A DNA stretch of 64,000 nt from Paenibacillus sinopodophylli (GCF_005930355.1 NZ_VDBO01000001.1:1027339-1091338); one strand, 5' to 3'. Positions 1 through 9,561 are shown, counted from the stretch's first letter. Program-made: numbers and translations. Notes: generated from the letters alone by a model not told the origin.

Positions 1-1153
1 GCTTCTCTGGAGAAAGCTGACCGGAAGCTGCCAATTGATCTAGAATAGTAAGCGCTTTATCTGTTTTATCCAAATTTTCCATGTACTGCTTAACTCTAGC
101 TCTAAGATCGAGCAGCTCCGTTCGGAATTCTGGATTGACTCCAACTTCAATCGTTGTAGCTGTAGACATGGAATTACCTACTGTTCGTGCACTAACTAGG
201 TCACCTGCCTGGACTAAACCACCAACAATGAGTCCTTTGGCGCCTGAACAAACAACATTTTTCCCAGCCCTTACTTGGGAATGCATGATGCTTTGCGAGA
301 CCAGTACTTCTTCTCCAGCCATTACATTACTATCTTGAATGAAGCTGCTGCGTACATTCCGTCCCGCTTTGACAAAGCCTTTATTACCGCCTAATATCCC
401 GCCAGTGATTTCTATGGAGCCTTCTGATTCGATCTCAGCTCCTTCAACACCACCAATTACTCGAATATCACCCGAGGCTTTAATACGGAAACCGCTAAGA
501 ACGTTGCCTCTAATGACAACCGTTCCCACGAAATCAATGTTTCCGACGCTGTAATCAACGTCACCATTGACTTCATATACAGGAAAAACATTAATTTTAT
601 CTTTATCCGTCAATGAAATCAGACCATCGATCGCGGCATACATCGCCGTTTGTTGATCATTCAACACGACGTTTTTGCCTACTTTGAATCGAACTTGCTT
701 CCCTAGCTTCGACGGTATATCTTCACCTGTGACGGTCTTCCCAACGGGACCTGGTGCTGGATCAAAGCGTTCAGCTATGAGCTGGCCCCGCTTAACGTTT
801 TTCAACTGTACAACCTCTTTGAAATCAACCTTGCCACCTTCTAACTCCGCCGGGGCATGACTGCTTGCTTTCATATCGTAGACTAGCTTGACGAAACCAT
901 CCTTGCCTGGCGAGGGAGACTCTCCCTGCGCAACAAGCGTTTGTTCTTTACAATAAGCGAGAGGATTAGTGCCAATCTGATTAAGAACTTCTTTTCGAAG
1001 ACCATAGACGATTCCTTTGCTTCTTAGAAACCGTTCAAGCTCATCGCCGTTACACTCGAATTCATCCGTAATCCTGCTAAATGTAATGAAGGCAGACAGC
1101 TTATCGGCTGATGTCTGGATGCTTAGGTATGATTCTAATTGTAGATTATCCAC
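1..1153 (-). CDS. fapA: FapA / DUF342 family protein, 3' end missing
   Basis: The 384 visible codons run off the window start, so the C-terminus is absent. The N-terminal part (about residues 1-90) resembles the FapA N-domain. It is followed by a long stretch rich in short Gly/Val/Ile repeats (for example IRVIGGVEGAEIESEGSIEI) typical of the DUF342 right-handed beta-helix. A GTG start is chosen because GAGGAG lies a few bases upstream and no ATG fits. It is the last visible gene of the fla/che operon, 15 bases after sigD. The family is annotated as a flagellar assembly or polymer-forming protein, but its biochemical role is not settled; the family call is good, the function is inference from position. 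Confidence 0.85.
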   Translation of the reverse strand, partial: MDNLQLESYLSIQTSADKLSAFITFSRITDEFECNGDELERFLRSKGIVYGLRKEVLNQIGTNPLAYCKEQTLVAQGESPSPGKDGFVKLVYDMKASSHAPAELEGGKVDFKEVVQLKNVKRGQLIAERFDPAPGPVGKTVTGEDIPSKLGKQVRFKVGKNVVLNDQQTAMYAAIDGLISLTDKDKINVFPVYEVNGDVDYSVGNIDFVGTVVIRGNVLSGFRIKASGDIRVIGGVEGAEIESEGSIEITGGILGGNKGFVKAGRNVRSSFIQDSNVMAGEEVLVSQSIMHSQVRAGKNVVCSGAKGLIVGGLVQAGDLVSARTVGNSMSTATTIEVGVNPEFRTELLDLRARVKQYMENLDKTDKALTILDQLAASGQLSPEK

Positions 1154-1168
1154 CTGACTCCTCCTCTC

Positions 1169-1954
1169 TTAATGTTGCATGAGTTGATCTTTATGCTTAG
1201 CCAATGCTCCTCGCAGCCGTAGGATGGCTTTCGAATGGAGCTGGGAAATTCTCGACGGTGATAGTGACATTACTTCAGCAATTTCACTTAGTGATAATTC
1301 TTCATAATAAAACAAAGATACGACCGTTCGTTCTTTCTCCGTTAATCGATCAATGCCTTTTACCAACGATTCTTTAATATAAAACTCATGTACTTTATGG
1401 TCAGGATTTTTGGCTTTGTCATCAACAAGCAATGACATTCTTGTCTCCGACTCTTCTTCCCTTATTGGATCTTCTAGCGAGCAAACAGTTGTAACCGCAA
1501 TATCCTGCAGCATATTTGTAAATTCCTTCTCTGTTAGCTCCAGATAGCGGCTAATTTCCGCATCGGTGACCGAGCGCAAGTATTGCTGTTCTAGATGCTG
1601 ATAAGCTTCTTCTACCTTTTTGGCCTTCTCCCTAACAGAGCGCGGTACCCAATCCCCTTGACGGAGTCCATCGATAATTGCTCCACGAATTCGCCATGAA
1701 GCATAGGTTTCAAACTGCAAGCCCCGACAATAGTCAAACTTCTCAATGGCGTCAATCAGTCCCATAACACCATTGCTTGCAAGATCATCTTTAATGACGT
1801 TTTTGGGAAGACCGATGGCCATTCGATTTGTAACATAATCTACTAATGGCAAATATTGCTCAATCAGATTTTTCTTTGCTTCCAAATCGCCTTGTTCTCT
1901 CCAGGCTTGCCACATCTGCAAGTTTGTCAAATGAGGGGGTTTCTGCTCAGTCAT
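1169..1954 (-). CDS. sigD: RNA polymerase sigma factor for flagella/chemotaxis genes (SigD/FliA)
   Basis: A 261-residue sigma-70 group 3 factor. Region 2 is visible at about residues 30-100 (LPLVDYVTNRMAIGLP, then the DDLASNGVMGLIDAIEKFDY core), region 3 in the middle, and a region 4 helix-turn-helix near 215-250 (LSLSEIAEVMSLSPSRISQL) for the -35 element. Length and order fit B. subtilis SigD. It would direct late flagellar genes (flagellin, motor, autolysins) that lie outside this window. Start ATG follows GGAGAG, whose last bases are the stop of the upstream gene, 4 bases away, so translation is probably coupled. Its position near the end of the very long operon matters, since in B. subtilis distance from the promoter limits SigD level. 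Confidence 0.95.
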   Translation of the reverse strand: MTEQKPPHLTNLQMWQAWREQGDLEAKKNLIEQYLPLVDYVTNRMAIGLPKNVIKDDLASNGVMGLIDAIEKFDYCRGLQFETYASWRIRGAIIDGLRQGDWVPRSVREKAKKVEEAYQHLEQQYLRSVTDAEISRYLELTEKEFTNMLQDIAVTTVCSLEDPIREEESETRMSLLVDDKAKNPDHKVHEFYIKESLVKGIDRLTEKERTVVSLFYYEELSLSEIAEVMSLSPSRISQLHSKAILRLRGALAKHKDQLMQH

Positions 1955-1958
1955 CGAC

Positions 1959-2396
1959 TCACTCTCCTGTCAGGTGACGAATGGCTTTAACCAATTCTTC
2001 AGGTTGTGTATTTTTAGTAGATCTCAATTGAGGCGGAGTCAATGGTTTGAAATCTGCAGCAGGCTGATTTGAGGAATCCGTGGTCGGAAGTGTTCCTCCA
2101 TCCTGCTGCTGTGATTTTAACAAATCATTCAAATCCGCCGACTCGTCTGGGGTTCTCAAATCAAATTGTGTTCCTTTTCCATCCTCATCCTCGGATGTAT
2201 CGCCTACCAATGCAGGAGGCTGAAGAATGTAGGCCAATACGGCTCTTACTCCATACGCAAGAACAAAAAAAGCGATGAAAGCATACATACTTCTTAGCAG
2301 CATGACCACAATCGGATTATTACCGATAGAGAAAGCTGCTGTCAGCACGGTGCCGAGTATTCCAAATACGACATTCCATCGCCATGTTCCCAGCAT
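1959..2396 (-). CDS. Small membrane protein between cheD and sigD (SwrB/YlxL-position protein)
   Basis: A 145-residue protein with two hydrophobic segments (about residues 3-25 and 28-58) and a hydrophilic, Asp/Gln/Pro-rich tail ending in PEELVKAIRHLTGE. I do not recognise a named domain. The start MLGTWRW is chosen because AAAGGAG sits 7 bases upstream; an upstream in-frame start would overlap cheD by 29 bases without a ribosome site. In B. subtilis a single-pass membrane protein, SwrB (YlxL), follows sigD and helps flagellar assembly; here a membrane protein with a charged tail precedes sigD. Functional equivalence is speculation. The short tail motif looks like the part under constraint. 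Confidence 0.75.
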   Translation of the reverse strand: MLGTWRWNVVFGILGTVLTAAFSIGNNPIVVMLLRSMYAFIAFFVLAYGVRAVLAYILQPPALVGDTSEDEDGKGTQFDLRTPDESADLNDLLKSQQQDGGTLPTTDSSNQPAADFKPLTPPQLRSTKNTQPEELVKAIRHLTGE

Positions 2397-2397
2397 A

Positions 2398-2892
2398 TCA
2401 AATCTCCTTTGTTCCAAACTGAACACTTCTTATTGAGAGCATTCCGTTGATACTGTCAAACTCAATCGTTCTTCCAAAACTTCCACCTGTATCTTGGGAA
2501 ATAATCGGAATTTTAAATTTCAGCATCATCGCCGTACAGGATTCCACATTACGCGGACCGATTCTTAACGAATCGGTGTGACCTGACATAGCAAACATTT
2601 GAGCACCGCCTGCCATTTTTGCTTTCATGCTGATCATTTGGGCACCTGCTGCCAACATACGGTCAAGCAGCTCAGGGATGGCTGTATCTGCATACTTAGC
2701 CACATTCATTTTGGTCTCACGGGCAATTTCTGAAGATGGCAGCATCACATGTGCCATTCCGGCTACCTTTCGTATGGGATCATACAAAGTAAGACCCACA
2801 CAAGAACCTAAGCCGGTTGTTTTGAGTATCGCTCCATCTGTTGCAATATTTAAATCAGCCATGCCAACTTTGACCAAATTATGTTGTATCAT
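2398..2892 (-). CDS. cheD: Chemoreceptor glutamine deamidase CheD
   Basis: A 164-residue deamidase that converts glutamines of chemoreceptors to glutamate and binds CheC. The catalytic set is visible: Cys31 in GLGSCVG, His48 in GMAHVMLP and Thr25 just before the Cys loop. Length is normal for the family. The start ATG overlaps the cheC stop by 4 bases (ATGA), which fits the known CheC-CheD complex, where CheD raises CheC phosphatase activity. Cytoplasmic, acting at receptor arrays. Confidence 0.96.
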   Translation of the reverse strand: MIQHNLVKVGMADLNIATDGAILKTTGLGSCVGLTLYDPIRKVAGMAHVMLPSSEIARETKMNVAKYADTAIPELLDRMLAAGAQMISMKAKMAGGAQMFAMSGHTDSLRIGPRNVESCTAMMLKFKIPIISQDTGGSFGRTIEFDSINGMLSIRSVQFGTKEI

Positions 2893-3509
2893 TCGCTAAC
2901 GACTCCCAAAGCCCTGAAAATTTTCTCAAACGACTCTGGATCTGGTATAAGGAAGAAGTGTCCCTCCAGTGATTGTCGATCCTCTAGAAATGTCGTTTCA
3001 ATTAGCAGGGCCGAGTCTCCCATCTCACCGTACTGCATTAAACCATAGCTGAGAATGGCTCCAGCCATATCCACTGCAATTGCAGGGACAGATGGCGCCA
3101 TCGTGAGATGGGTAAAATCAGCAAGAGAGGACAAATATGAGCCTGCAAGAATGTTGCCGATCTCGCAGAGCGCTGACAGCTCCATTTCGGAGTATCCCTC
3201 TTGCTCTTCAATATCTATAGAAACTAGCTGACGTAGTATCCGCTTGGCAGAAGCTTCCTCTATGATGAAGAACATATTACCTGGTGCCTCTCCTTCAACA
3301 CGGAGAAAAACAGCAATAACAATTTGCTCCGAACCACCCACGCGTTCAGCAACTTCTTCGAACGGGAGCAAGCTTACTTTAGGTACGGCCATGTCGACCG
3401 GTTTATCTAGTAAACGTGAAAGCGCAGTAGCAGCATTACCTGCTCCAATATTGCCGACTTCTTTCAATACATCTAGTTCAAACGCTTCAAAACGGTTAAA
3501 TAAACTCAC
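2889..3509 (-). CDS. cheC: CheY-P phosphatase CheC
   Basis: A 206-residue CheC with two phosphatase half-sites. The first is DVLKEVGNIGAGN (Asp13, Glu17, Asn20, then Pro43 at the expected 22-residue spacing); the second is LSALCEIGNILAGS near residue 110. It removes phosphate from CheY-P and works with CheD in adaptation. GTG is the start: GAGG lies 8 bases upstream and no ATG is available in register. The gene begins 3 bases after the cheW stop. Confidence 0.95.
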   Translation of the reverse strand: MSLFNRFEAFELDVLKEVGNIGAGNAATALSRLLDKPVDMAVPKVSLLPFEEVAERVGGSEQIVIAVFLRVEGEAPGNMFFIIEEASAKRILRQLVSIDIEEQEGYSEMELSALCEIGNILAGSYLSSLADFTHLTMAPSVPAIAVDMAGAILSYGLMQYGEMGDSALLIETTFLEDRQSLEGHFFLIPDPESFEKIFRALGVVSE

Positions 3510-3512
3510 GCT

Positions 3513-3974
3513 TTAGGCCTCGATCTGCTCAATATGAATGATTTCATTCTTATTCAGCACTTCGGACAAGTTAAGCATGATGAGAAGTCGACCTTCACCA
3601 AGCTTTGCAATGCCTCTCAAGTATTTTGCTTTAATGCCGCCTACGATCTCAGGCGGCAAGTCGATTGCATCCGTATCAATATCGATTACATCGTTTGCTG
3701 AGTCAACGATGAATCCAACTTCCATATCTGCCACGGCTACTACGATAATTCTTGAATTTTCAGTAGGTGTTGTTTCAATAAGATTAAACCGTCCTCGAAG
3801 ATCGATTACGGGTACAACAATACCGCGCAAATTAATAACACCTTTTATAAAAGCGGCCGTTTTAGGTACGCGAGTAATCGGAGACAATCTTTCAATCGTT
3901 CGAACCTTATCTACTTCGATACCGTACTCTTCGTTGCCCAGCGCAAACACGATTACCTTTAATTCTTCTCCCAT
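3513..3974 (-). CDS. cheW: Chemotaxis coupling protein CheW
   Basis: A 153-residue single CheW domain, the SH3-like adaptor that links receptors to CheA. Typical motifs are seen: FALGNEEYGIEVDKVRTI at the N-terminus, INLRGIVVPVIDLR in the middle and the beta strands ending near GEGRLLIMLNL. Length is normal. It follows cheA by 13 bases in the same operon. Confidence 0.95.
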   Translation of the reverse strand: MGEELKVIVFALGNEEYGIEVDKVRTIERLSPITRVPKTAAFIKGVINLRGIVVPVIDLRGRFNLIETTPTENSRIIVVAVADMEVGFIVDSANDVIDIDTDAIDLPPEIVGGIKAKYLRGIAKLGEGRLLIMLNLSEVLNKNEIIHIEQIEA

Positions 3975-3987
3975 ACTAAAAACCTCC

Positions 3988-6054
3988 CTATTTGATTAGT
4001 GCATTTGGATCAATGATGAGTGCGACATAACCGTCGCCCAATATAGTTGCTCCAGAAATCGTTTCAATATTCGTCAAGTATTTACCTAACGTTTTTAATA
4101 CGATTTCGCTTTGACCAATAAACTCATCGACCGTGATTGCAGCCCATTTCTCACCTTTGCGCACGACTACAATTTCGGTCTCATCTTCAACATCCTCATT
4201 AAAATCAGGAGATTCAAGCACTTTGCTAAGCGAAACGAGTGGAATAATAACGTTTCTGAACTCGATCATCTTGTTACCATGTACGTGCAAGATTTGTTCC
4301 TTGCGAATAATGCCAGTCTCAACAATGGAGGATAAAGGAATAGCATATTTCTCAGAGCCAAGCTTAATCAACATGGCAGAAATAATAGAGAGAGTCAACG
4401 GCAGCTGTACGGAAAACTTAGTTCCCCTACCAAAGACAGAATCAATCGTCACGTTGCCGCCGAGAGAAGTGATTTTGGAGCGAACAACGTCAAGACCAAC
4501 CCCGCGTCCAGATATATCGGATATTTTATCAGCTGTACTGAATCCTGCTGCGAATATAAGCATGTTAATTTCATCAGCGGATAACAGCTTCGCTTGTTCC
4601 TCGGTGACTACACCATTTTTAATGGCTGTTTTGAGCACGCGCTCATGATGAATGCCACGGCCATCCTCTTCAACTTCAATGAATACATGATTCCCACTGT
4701 GATAAGCACGCAAGTAAATCGTTCCTGTTTCAGACTTTCCTGCGGCAATACGCTCATCAACCGTTTCAATCCCGTGATCGACTGAGTTTCTTAACAAATG
4801 TACAAGCGGATCGCCAATCTCATCGATAACCGTACGATCAAGCTCTGTTTCTGCACCTGTAATAACAAGGTCAATCTTTTTGTCCAATGATTTAGCCAGA
4901 TCTCGAATCATCCGCGGGAAGCGGTTGAATACGGAATCTACCGGTACCATTCGAAGCTTCAGTACGATGCTCTGCAAGTCAGAGCTAACTCGTGTCATAT
5001 GTTCAACGGTTTCAGTCAGATCATTTCGCTTGATTTCACTAGCAAGCTGTTCTAATCTTACACGGTCGATAAGCAGCTCGCTGAATAGATTCATCAGCGT
5101 ATCAAGTCTTTCAATATCAACTCGAATGGTTCTACCACCTGGTGGTGATGCAGGAGCTGGTGCCTTGGCAACTCGTTCGTTCGGTGCTGCCTCTGTCTTT
5201 ACAACGATTGGTGCTGCAGTTGGCGCTGCCTCTACAACCTCAATAGCTGCAGCCGCGCTGGACTGGCTAAGCACTGCTAAAGATTCGGCATCCAGCAATG
5301 TCACATCTGCAGATTCAATTTCTGAGATATTAAGCAACTGCGTCTGTAGATCTTCTTGGGCTAGTGTAGAGATTGTAAAAACAGTAAATGTGAAATCGAA
5401 TTTTTCCTGCTCAATATCTTGAACGGACGGATCTGATTTAATGACCTCGCCATTACGCTCAAGTAGATCAAAGACCATATAAGCACGAACTGCTTTGAGC
5501 ATACAATTATCACGGATTGTGATTTGAACATGATACACATTTAAACCAGTTTCAATAGATTGAAGAAGAATTGAAGATTGGAACTCATCAAGCAGCATCG
5601 CCCCTGAGGCGCTTGATACGTTACTCGAATCTGCTGCTGTAGTTGGAGCAGCTGAAGCATTATTTGCGCTATAGTCGCTCTTTAGAATGATCTGCAAGGA
5701 AGCAACGATTGATGTAACATCAGCTTTCCCTGTCCCACCGCCAACGATATCCTGAACCATCGCTTCAAGAGCATCAAGCCCTTTAAACAAAGTATCAAAT
5801 ATAAAGCTGTCCATTTTGAGCTTGCTGTTACGGACAAGATCAAGTACGTTCTCCATTTCATGCGTGAGCGCAGCCAAATCTTCGAACCCCATAGTAGCAG
5901 ACATCCCTTTCAGCGTATGAGCTGAACGGAATATATTTTGAACGATACTAAGCTCTTCAGGCTCGCTTTCCAAACGAAGCAAATTTTCATTCAGGGATTG
6001 CAGGTGATCATTAGATTCATCGATAAACATCGATAAATAGGCATTCATATCCAT
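3988..6054 (-). CDS. cheA: Chemotaxis histidine kinase CheA
   Basis: A 688-residue kinase that phosphorylates CheY and CheB. Domains in order: HPt P1 with phospho-acceptor His46 in SAHTLKG; a P2 response-regulator docking domain at about 160-255; an Ala/Pro-rich linker; P3 dimerisation from about 305 (TIRVDIERLDTLMNLFSELL); HATPase with N box LLRNSVDHGIE, EDGRGI and GRGVGLDVV; and a C-terminal CheW-like domain. All ATP-site motifs look intact. AGGAGG stands 9 bases before the first ATG. Cytoplasmic, in the receptor array. Confidence 0.97.
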   Translation of the reverse strand: MDMNAYLSMFIDESNDHLQSLNENLLRLESEPEELSIVQNIFRSAHTLKGMSATMGFEDLAALTHEMENVLDLVRNSKLKMDSFIFDTLFKGLDALEAMVQDIVGGGTGKADVTSIVASLQIILKSDYSANNASAAPTTAADSSNVSSASGAMLLDEFQSSILLQSIETGLNVYHVQITIRDNCMLKAVRAYMVFDLLERNGEVIKSDPSVQDIEQEKFDFTFTVFTISTLAQEDLQTQLLNISEIESADVTLLDAESLAVLSQSSAAAAIEVVEAAPTAAPIVVKTEAAPNERVAKAPAPASPPGGRTIRVDIERLDTLMNLFSELLIDRVRLEQLASEIKRNDLTETVEHMTRVSSDLQSIVLKLRMVPVDSVFNRFPRMIRDLAKSLDKKIDLVITGAETELDRTVIDEIGDPLVHLLRNSVDHGIETVDERIAAGKSETGTIYLRAYHSGNHVFIEVEEDGRGIHHERVLKTAIKNGVVTEEQAKLLSADEINMLIFAAGFSTADKISDISGRGVGLDVVRSKITSLGGNVTIDSVFGRGTKFSVQLPLTLSIISAMLIKLGSEKYAIPLSSIVETGIIRKEQILHVHGNKMIEFRNVIIPLVSLSKVLESPDFNEDVEDETEIVVVRKGEKWAAITVDEFIGQSEIVLKTLGKYLTNIETISGATILGDGYVALIIDPNALIK

Positions 6055-6098
6055 TTCCTAGCACCTCCTGTTAGTATGTTCTAGCGTTTGAAGCCTAT

Positions 6099-7463
6099 TT
6101 ATTTCAGCACAGCTTGCACAAGTTGTGAAGCTATGTTTTGCAGCGGTACGATTTGGCTGACACAGCCTGCTTCTACTGCCGATCTCGGCATACCGTAGAC
6201 GACGCAGGTTTCTTCGGCTTCAGCGATGGTCGTTTCAACTCCCGACTGAACCAATTGCTTCATTCCTTTCGCCCCATCGCTACCCATTCCCGTCATAATG
6301 ACAGCATGGCGCTTCAAATCGCGAATCGGCAGTAAGGATTCAAAAAGAACGTCAACGGAGGGTCGATGACCATTTCGCTGAGGCTGCTCCGTCAGTGCAA
6401 TATAATAACCTGAGGCATCTTTGGCAAGTTCCATATGAAAAGCACCTGGTGCAATATACACCTTACCAACAACCACTCTCTCGCCCTGCTCTGCCTCTAC
6501 AACATGAAGCTCGCTGAAGCTGTCCAGCCTTTGTGCCAAAGACTTCGTAAACTTAGGTGGCATATGCTGTACGATTAGAACAGGTGCAGGGAAATCACCA
6601 GGTAATGAGGTGATAACCTCGTGTAGCGCCCTCGGTCCGCCTGTCGAAGTACCGATGGCTACGATATGTTTGAAGGCAGCCGTCGTACCGCTCACTTTTC
6701 CTTTTTTGACGACTGGCGGCTCAGTTACAATCGGTTTAACTACAGCTATGGACGTCTTATCTACCGGAGATCGTGTAGTAATGGCCGGTTTATCTTTACT
6801 TGGAGCGGCAGCCTCAGGAATCATTGACTTTTTCGTATGTATTGAAGATGGCGAACGCTGCGTCCCTAGCTTCTCCACAGGCTTCGGAGATAATGGCTTA
6901 TCCCGGCTAGGAGGTTCTGCAGCCTGAGCAGGTAGGATTGGCTTCACCGGCTGCAATGGCTTCGGCATATCTGAAGAAACTTGCTTCTTCGCTTCTTCAA
7001 CCTCTACCTCAATCGTAATAGGTTTGGATTTCTCGTTAATGGTTATTACCGGCTGATGCCGTTTCGTTAATACTGCAATTCGCAATTTCTCCAGCAATAC
7101 CTCACCAACCTGATGAATATCGTTGGAGACTGCACTTGATGGCTTACGAATAAAGTCGAAGGCGCCGAACTGAAGCGCTTTGATCGTTTCTCTAGTATTA
7201 TCCTCGCTTATGCCCGACAACATGATGATAGGAGTAGGATTTTCTCTCATAATGGCTTGCAAAGCTTCTATGCCGTTCATTAAAGGCATTTCCAAATCTA
7301 ATGTAACAGCGTCCGGTTTCAACTCACGCACTGCCTCAATAGCTTCTTGGCCATTGACCGCAGTAGCGACTATCGTAAACTTAGGATCTTGAATAATTAA
7401 ATCACTTATAATCTTCCGCATGAATCCGGAATCATCAACAACAAGCACGCGATAAGGAACCAT
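6099..7463 (-). CDS. cheB: Receptor methylesterase / response regulator CheB with a long linker
   Basis: A 454-residue CheB. An N-terminal receiver domain (about 1-120, phospho-acceptor Asp56 in LDLEMP) is followed by an unusually long low-complexity linker (about 125-262, rich in Pro, Lys, Ser, Val). The C-terminal methylesterase (about 265-454) has catalytic Ser in GTSTGGP, His in VQHMPP and Asp in MGSDGA. It removes methyl groups (and may deamidate) receptor glutamyl sites when phosphorylated by CheA. B. subtilis CheB is about 100 residues shorter, the difference being the linker. The partner methyltransferase cheR is not in the window. Confidence 0.95.
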   Translation of the reverse strand: MVPYRVLVVDDSGFMRKIISDLIIQDPKFTIVATAVNGQEAIEAVRELKPDAVTLDLEMPLMNGIEALQAIMRENPTPIIMLSGISEDNTRETIKALQFGAFDFIRKPSSAVSNDIHQVGEVLLEKLRIAVLTKRHQPVITINEKSKPITIEVEVEEAKKQVSSDMPKPLQPVKPILPAQAAEPPSRDKPLSPKPVEKLGTQRSPSSIHTKKSMIPEAAAPSKDKPAITTRSPVDKTSIAVVKPIVTEPPVVKKGKVSGTTAAFKHIVAIGTSTGGPRALHEVITSLPGDFPAPVLIVQHMPPKFTKSLAQRLDSFSELHVVEAEQGERVVVGKVYIAPGAFHMELAKDASGYYIALTEQPQRNGHRPSVDVLFESLLPIRDLKRHAVIMTGMGSDGAKGMKQLVQSGVETTIAEAEETCVVYGMPRSAVEAGCVSQIVPLQNIASQLVQAVLK

Positions 7464-7489
7464 ATTTTTTCCTCCTCACTTCCAAAGGA

Positions 7490-8359
7490 TTATCTTGAGA
7501 GTCTGAACATTTTGTGCAAAAATCCTTTGACACCGCCGCTAACTGCTCCAGTTTGTGGTAGTTCAAGAAATCGTTTTGCGATTCGTTCAATAGCAATTGA
7601 AGCTTCAGTTCCGGGATATGCAACTGTGAATGGCACTTGACGTTTTACCGCTTTTGATACGTTAGGATCATCAGGCAATATACCGAGATGAGGAAGCTCA
7701 GACTGTAGAAACCGCTGTGATACCATACTGATTTTATCAGCGGTTTGCTTCCCTTCCTTCGCATCAGAAGCTCGGTTGACGATTAATTTGAAGTGAACAT
7801 CCACTTCCATGCCTTTCACCATCTTAATTAAAGCATAGGCATCTGTAATCGATGTCGGTTCTGGAGTCGTAACGACAATTGTTTCTTGTGCAGCCGTTAT
7901 GAACTTAACCGTTTCCTTCGATAATCCTGCCCCAGTATCGAATAGTATTACGTCATATCTGCCGTGAAGCTTACTAATTTCATCCGCGAACCGATCCAAC
8001 TGCTCGGTGGACAAATCCATCAAGTCGCGAAAACCAGAACCGCCTGCAATAAAATGAAGACCTTCCGGCCCTTCCTGTACAATTTCCCAGATCGTCTTTT
8101 CTTGCTTGAGCAGATGATATAAGTTATAAGTTGATGTTACACCCATCAGCACATCAATATTAGCCATACCAATGTCAGCATCAAACACAAGTACTTTCTT
8201 GCCCAAGCGCTGCAGAGACAATGCGAAGTTCAGGCTGAAATTCGACTTCCCTACACCGCCTTTCCCACTAGTAACCGTTACTACCCGAGTTGTAAGCGCA
8301 TCGGTTTGATCCTCTTGCCGCTTAACCAAATTACGCAATGCTTCAGCTTGGTCCATCAT
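7490..8359 (-). CDS. flhG: MinD-like flagellar number/placement ATPase FlhG
   Basis: A 289-residue SIMIBI-class ATPase (YlxH). The deviant Walker A SGKGGVGKS and the DADIGMANID strand are present. The N-terminus carries DQAEALR, matching the DQAxxLR motif known to stimulate FlhF GTPase activity, so the FlhF-activating function is likely retained. It overlaps the flhF stop by 4 bases (ATGA). It controls flagellum number and C-ring assembly in the family. Confidence 0.94.
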   Translation of the reverse strand: MMDQAEALRNLVKRQEDQTDALTTRVVTVTSGKGGVGKSNFSLNFALSLQRLGKKVLVFDADIGMANIDVLMGVTSTYNLYHLLKQEKTIWEIVQEGPEGLHFIAGGSGFRDLMDLSTEQLDRFADEISKLHGRYDVILFDTGAGLSKETVKFITAAQETIVVTTPEPTSITDAYALIKMVKGMEVDVHFKLIVNRASDAKEGKQTADKISMVSQRFLQSELPHLGILPDDPNVSKAVKRQVPFTVAYPGTEASIAIERIAKRFLELPQTGAVSGGVKGFLHKMFRLSR

Positions 8360-9561
8360 GAAGCATTACTCCTTAGAAGCTGACGAATATAAGATTCAAC
8401 CTTAAAGCTTTCAATATCATCGGGAACAGTTTGGCCGCTTGCCATATAAGTTGGCAGCAGTTCGAAATTCATAATAAGGTTAAAGATTGCACCATATACC
8501 GATGTCTCATCAAGTTTAGTGAAAAGCACCTTCTGAACGCCGTACTTGCAGAAATGATCAGCAACAGCAGCCATATCACGTGTTTTTCCTGTCATGCTTA
8601 ACACTAGTACCGTTTCACTTGGCTCAGTCGTTTGAAGCAAGCTATTCACCTCGGACACATGCAGCTCACTTCGGAAGTTTCTGCCTGCTGTATCCATATA
8701 AATGAGTTCACGCTCTTCAAGCTGTTTGAAGGCACGCGGTAAATCCATTTGTGAGAAAACGACCTCTAACGGAACGTTCAAAATATTCGCATATGTTCGA
8801 AGCTGATCCACAGCGGCGATTCGATAAGTATCGGATGTAATGAAGCCAACTTTTTTACCATGCTTTATGGTCTGCTCAGCTGCGAGCTTCGCAATCGTTG
8901 TTGTTTTTCCGACTCCTGTAGGTCCTACGAAATGTACAACCTTCACATGATTGCTAATTCCGCTGCCACTATAGGGCTTTAGCCATGCTTCCAGTTGAAT
9001 AAAGGCCCTCTCCCAAACCTGCTCTTCATTAAAGGAAATTCCTTCCTCCTCTTGTTTGTCTAGGAGTTCTTGAAGCAAGCGTTCAATCCACTGCATGTCC
9101 ATTTCCTGTTCAGTGAGATGTTCTTTCAATGCGAGCAAATGCTCCGTCATCCCTGAGTCTTGTTTTTGCTTCTTTGTAAGAGTAACCATATACTCTCTTA
9201 AATCTCTTATTTCATCAATAATAAATTGTTCTCGTTCATTACGCAGCTTTTCCTTATCTACAGCTGTCGGCTGCGGCGGGTCCATGACTGCTGTTGCCGT
9301 CGTTCGCTGTACCGTCTGCAGGATCTGCTCAACTGCAGCATCCACCTGTGAATTCACTGCACGCTGTGGTTGAACAGGTGCATTCGCTTGGTTCGTTTCA
9401 ATGGCAGCAATGACTTCCATCTTTTTTTTGCGAAACATGCCCATAAATCCGCCGACCTTGATTTCCTTCGTGTTCAGAATAACGGCATCTTTGCCAAGCT
9501 CGCTTCTGATTAACGACACAGCCTCAGGCAATGCATTCACAACGTATCGCTTTACTCTCAT
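8356..9561 (-). CDS. flhF: Flagellar placement SRP-type GTPase FlhF
   Basis: A 401-residue third SRP GTPase. An N-terminal basic B domain (starts MRVKRYVVNALPEAV) is followed by an N domain helical bundle and a G domain from about residue 205 with G1 [10 protein letters not shown]3 DTAGRN and G4 TKLDE. The two other SRP GTPases, ffh and ftsY, are also in this window. It marks the site of new flagella at the membrane. It overlaps flhA by 4 bases and flhG by 4 bases. Confidence 0.95.
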   Translation of the reverse strand: MRVKRYVVNALPEAVSLIRSELGKDAVILNTKEIKVGGFMGMFRKKKMEVIAAIETNQANAPVQPQRAVNSQVDAAVEQILQTVQRTTATAVMDPPQPTAVDKEKLRNEREQFIIDEIRDLREYMVTLTKKQKQDSGMTEHLLALKEHLTEQEMDMQWIERLLQELLDKQEEEGISFNEEQVWERAFIQLEAWLKPYSGSGISNHVKVVHFVGPTGVGKTTTIAKLAAEQTIKHGKKVGFITSDTYRIAAVDQLRTYANILNVPLEVVFSQMDLPRAFKQLEERELIYMDTAGRNFRSELHVSEVNSLLQTTEPSETVLVLSMTGKTRDMAAVADHFCKYGVQKVLFTKLDETSVYGAIFNLIMNFELLPTYMASGQTVPDDIESFKVESYIRQLLRSNAS

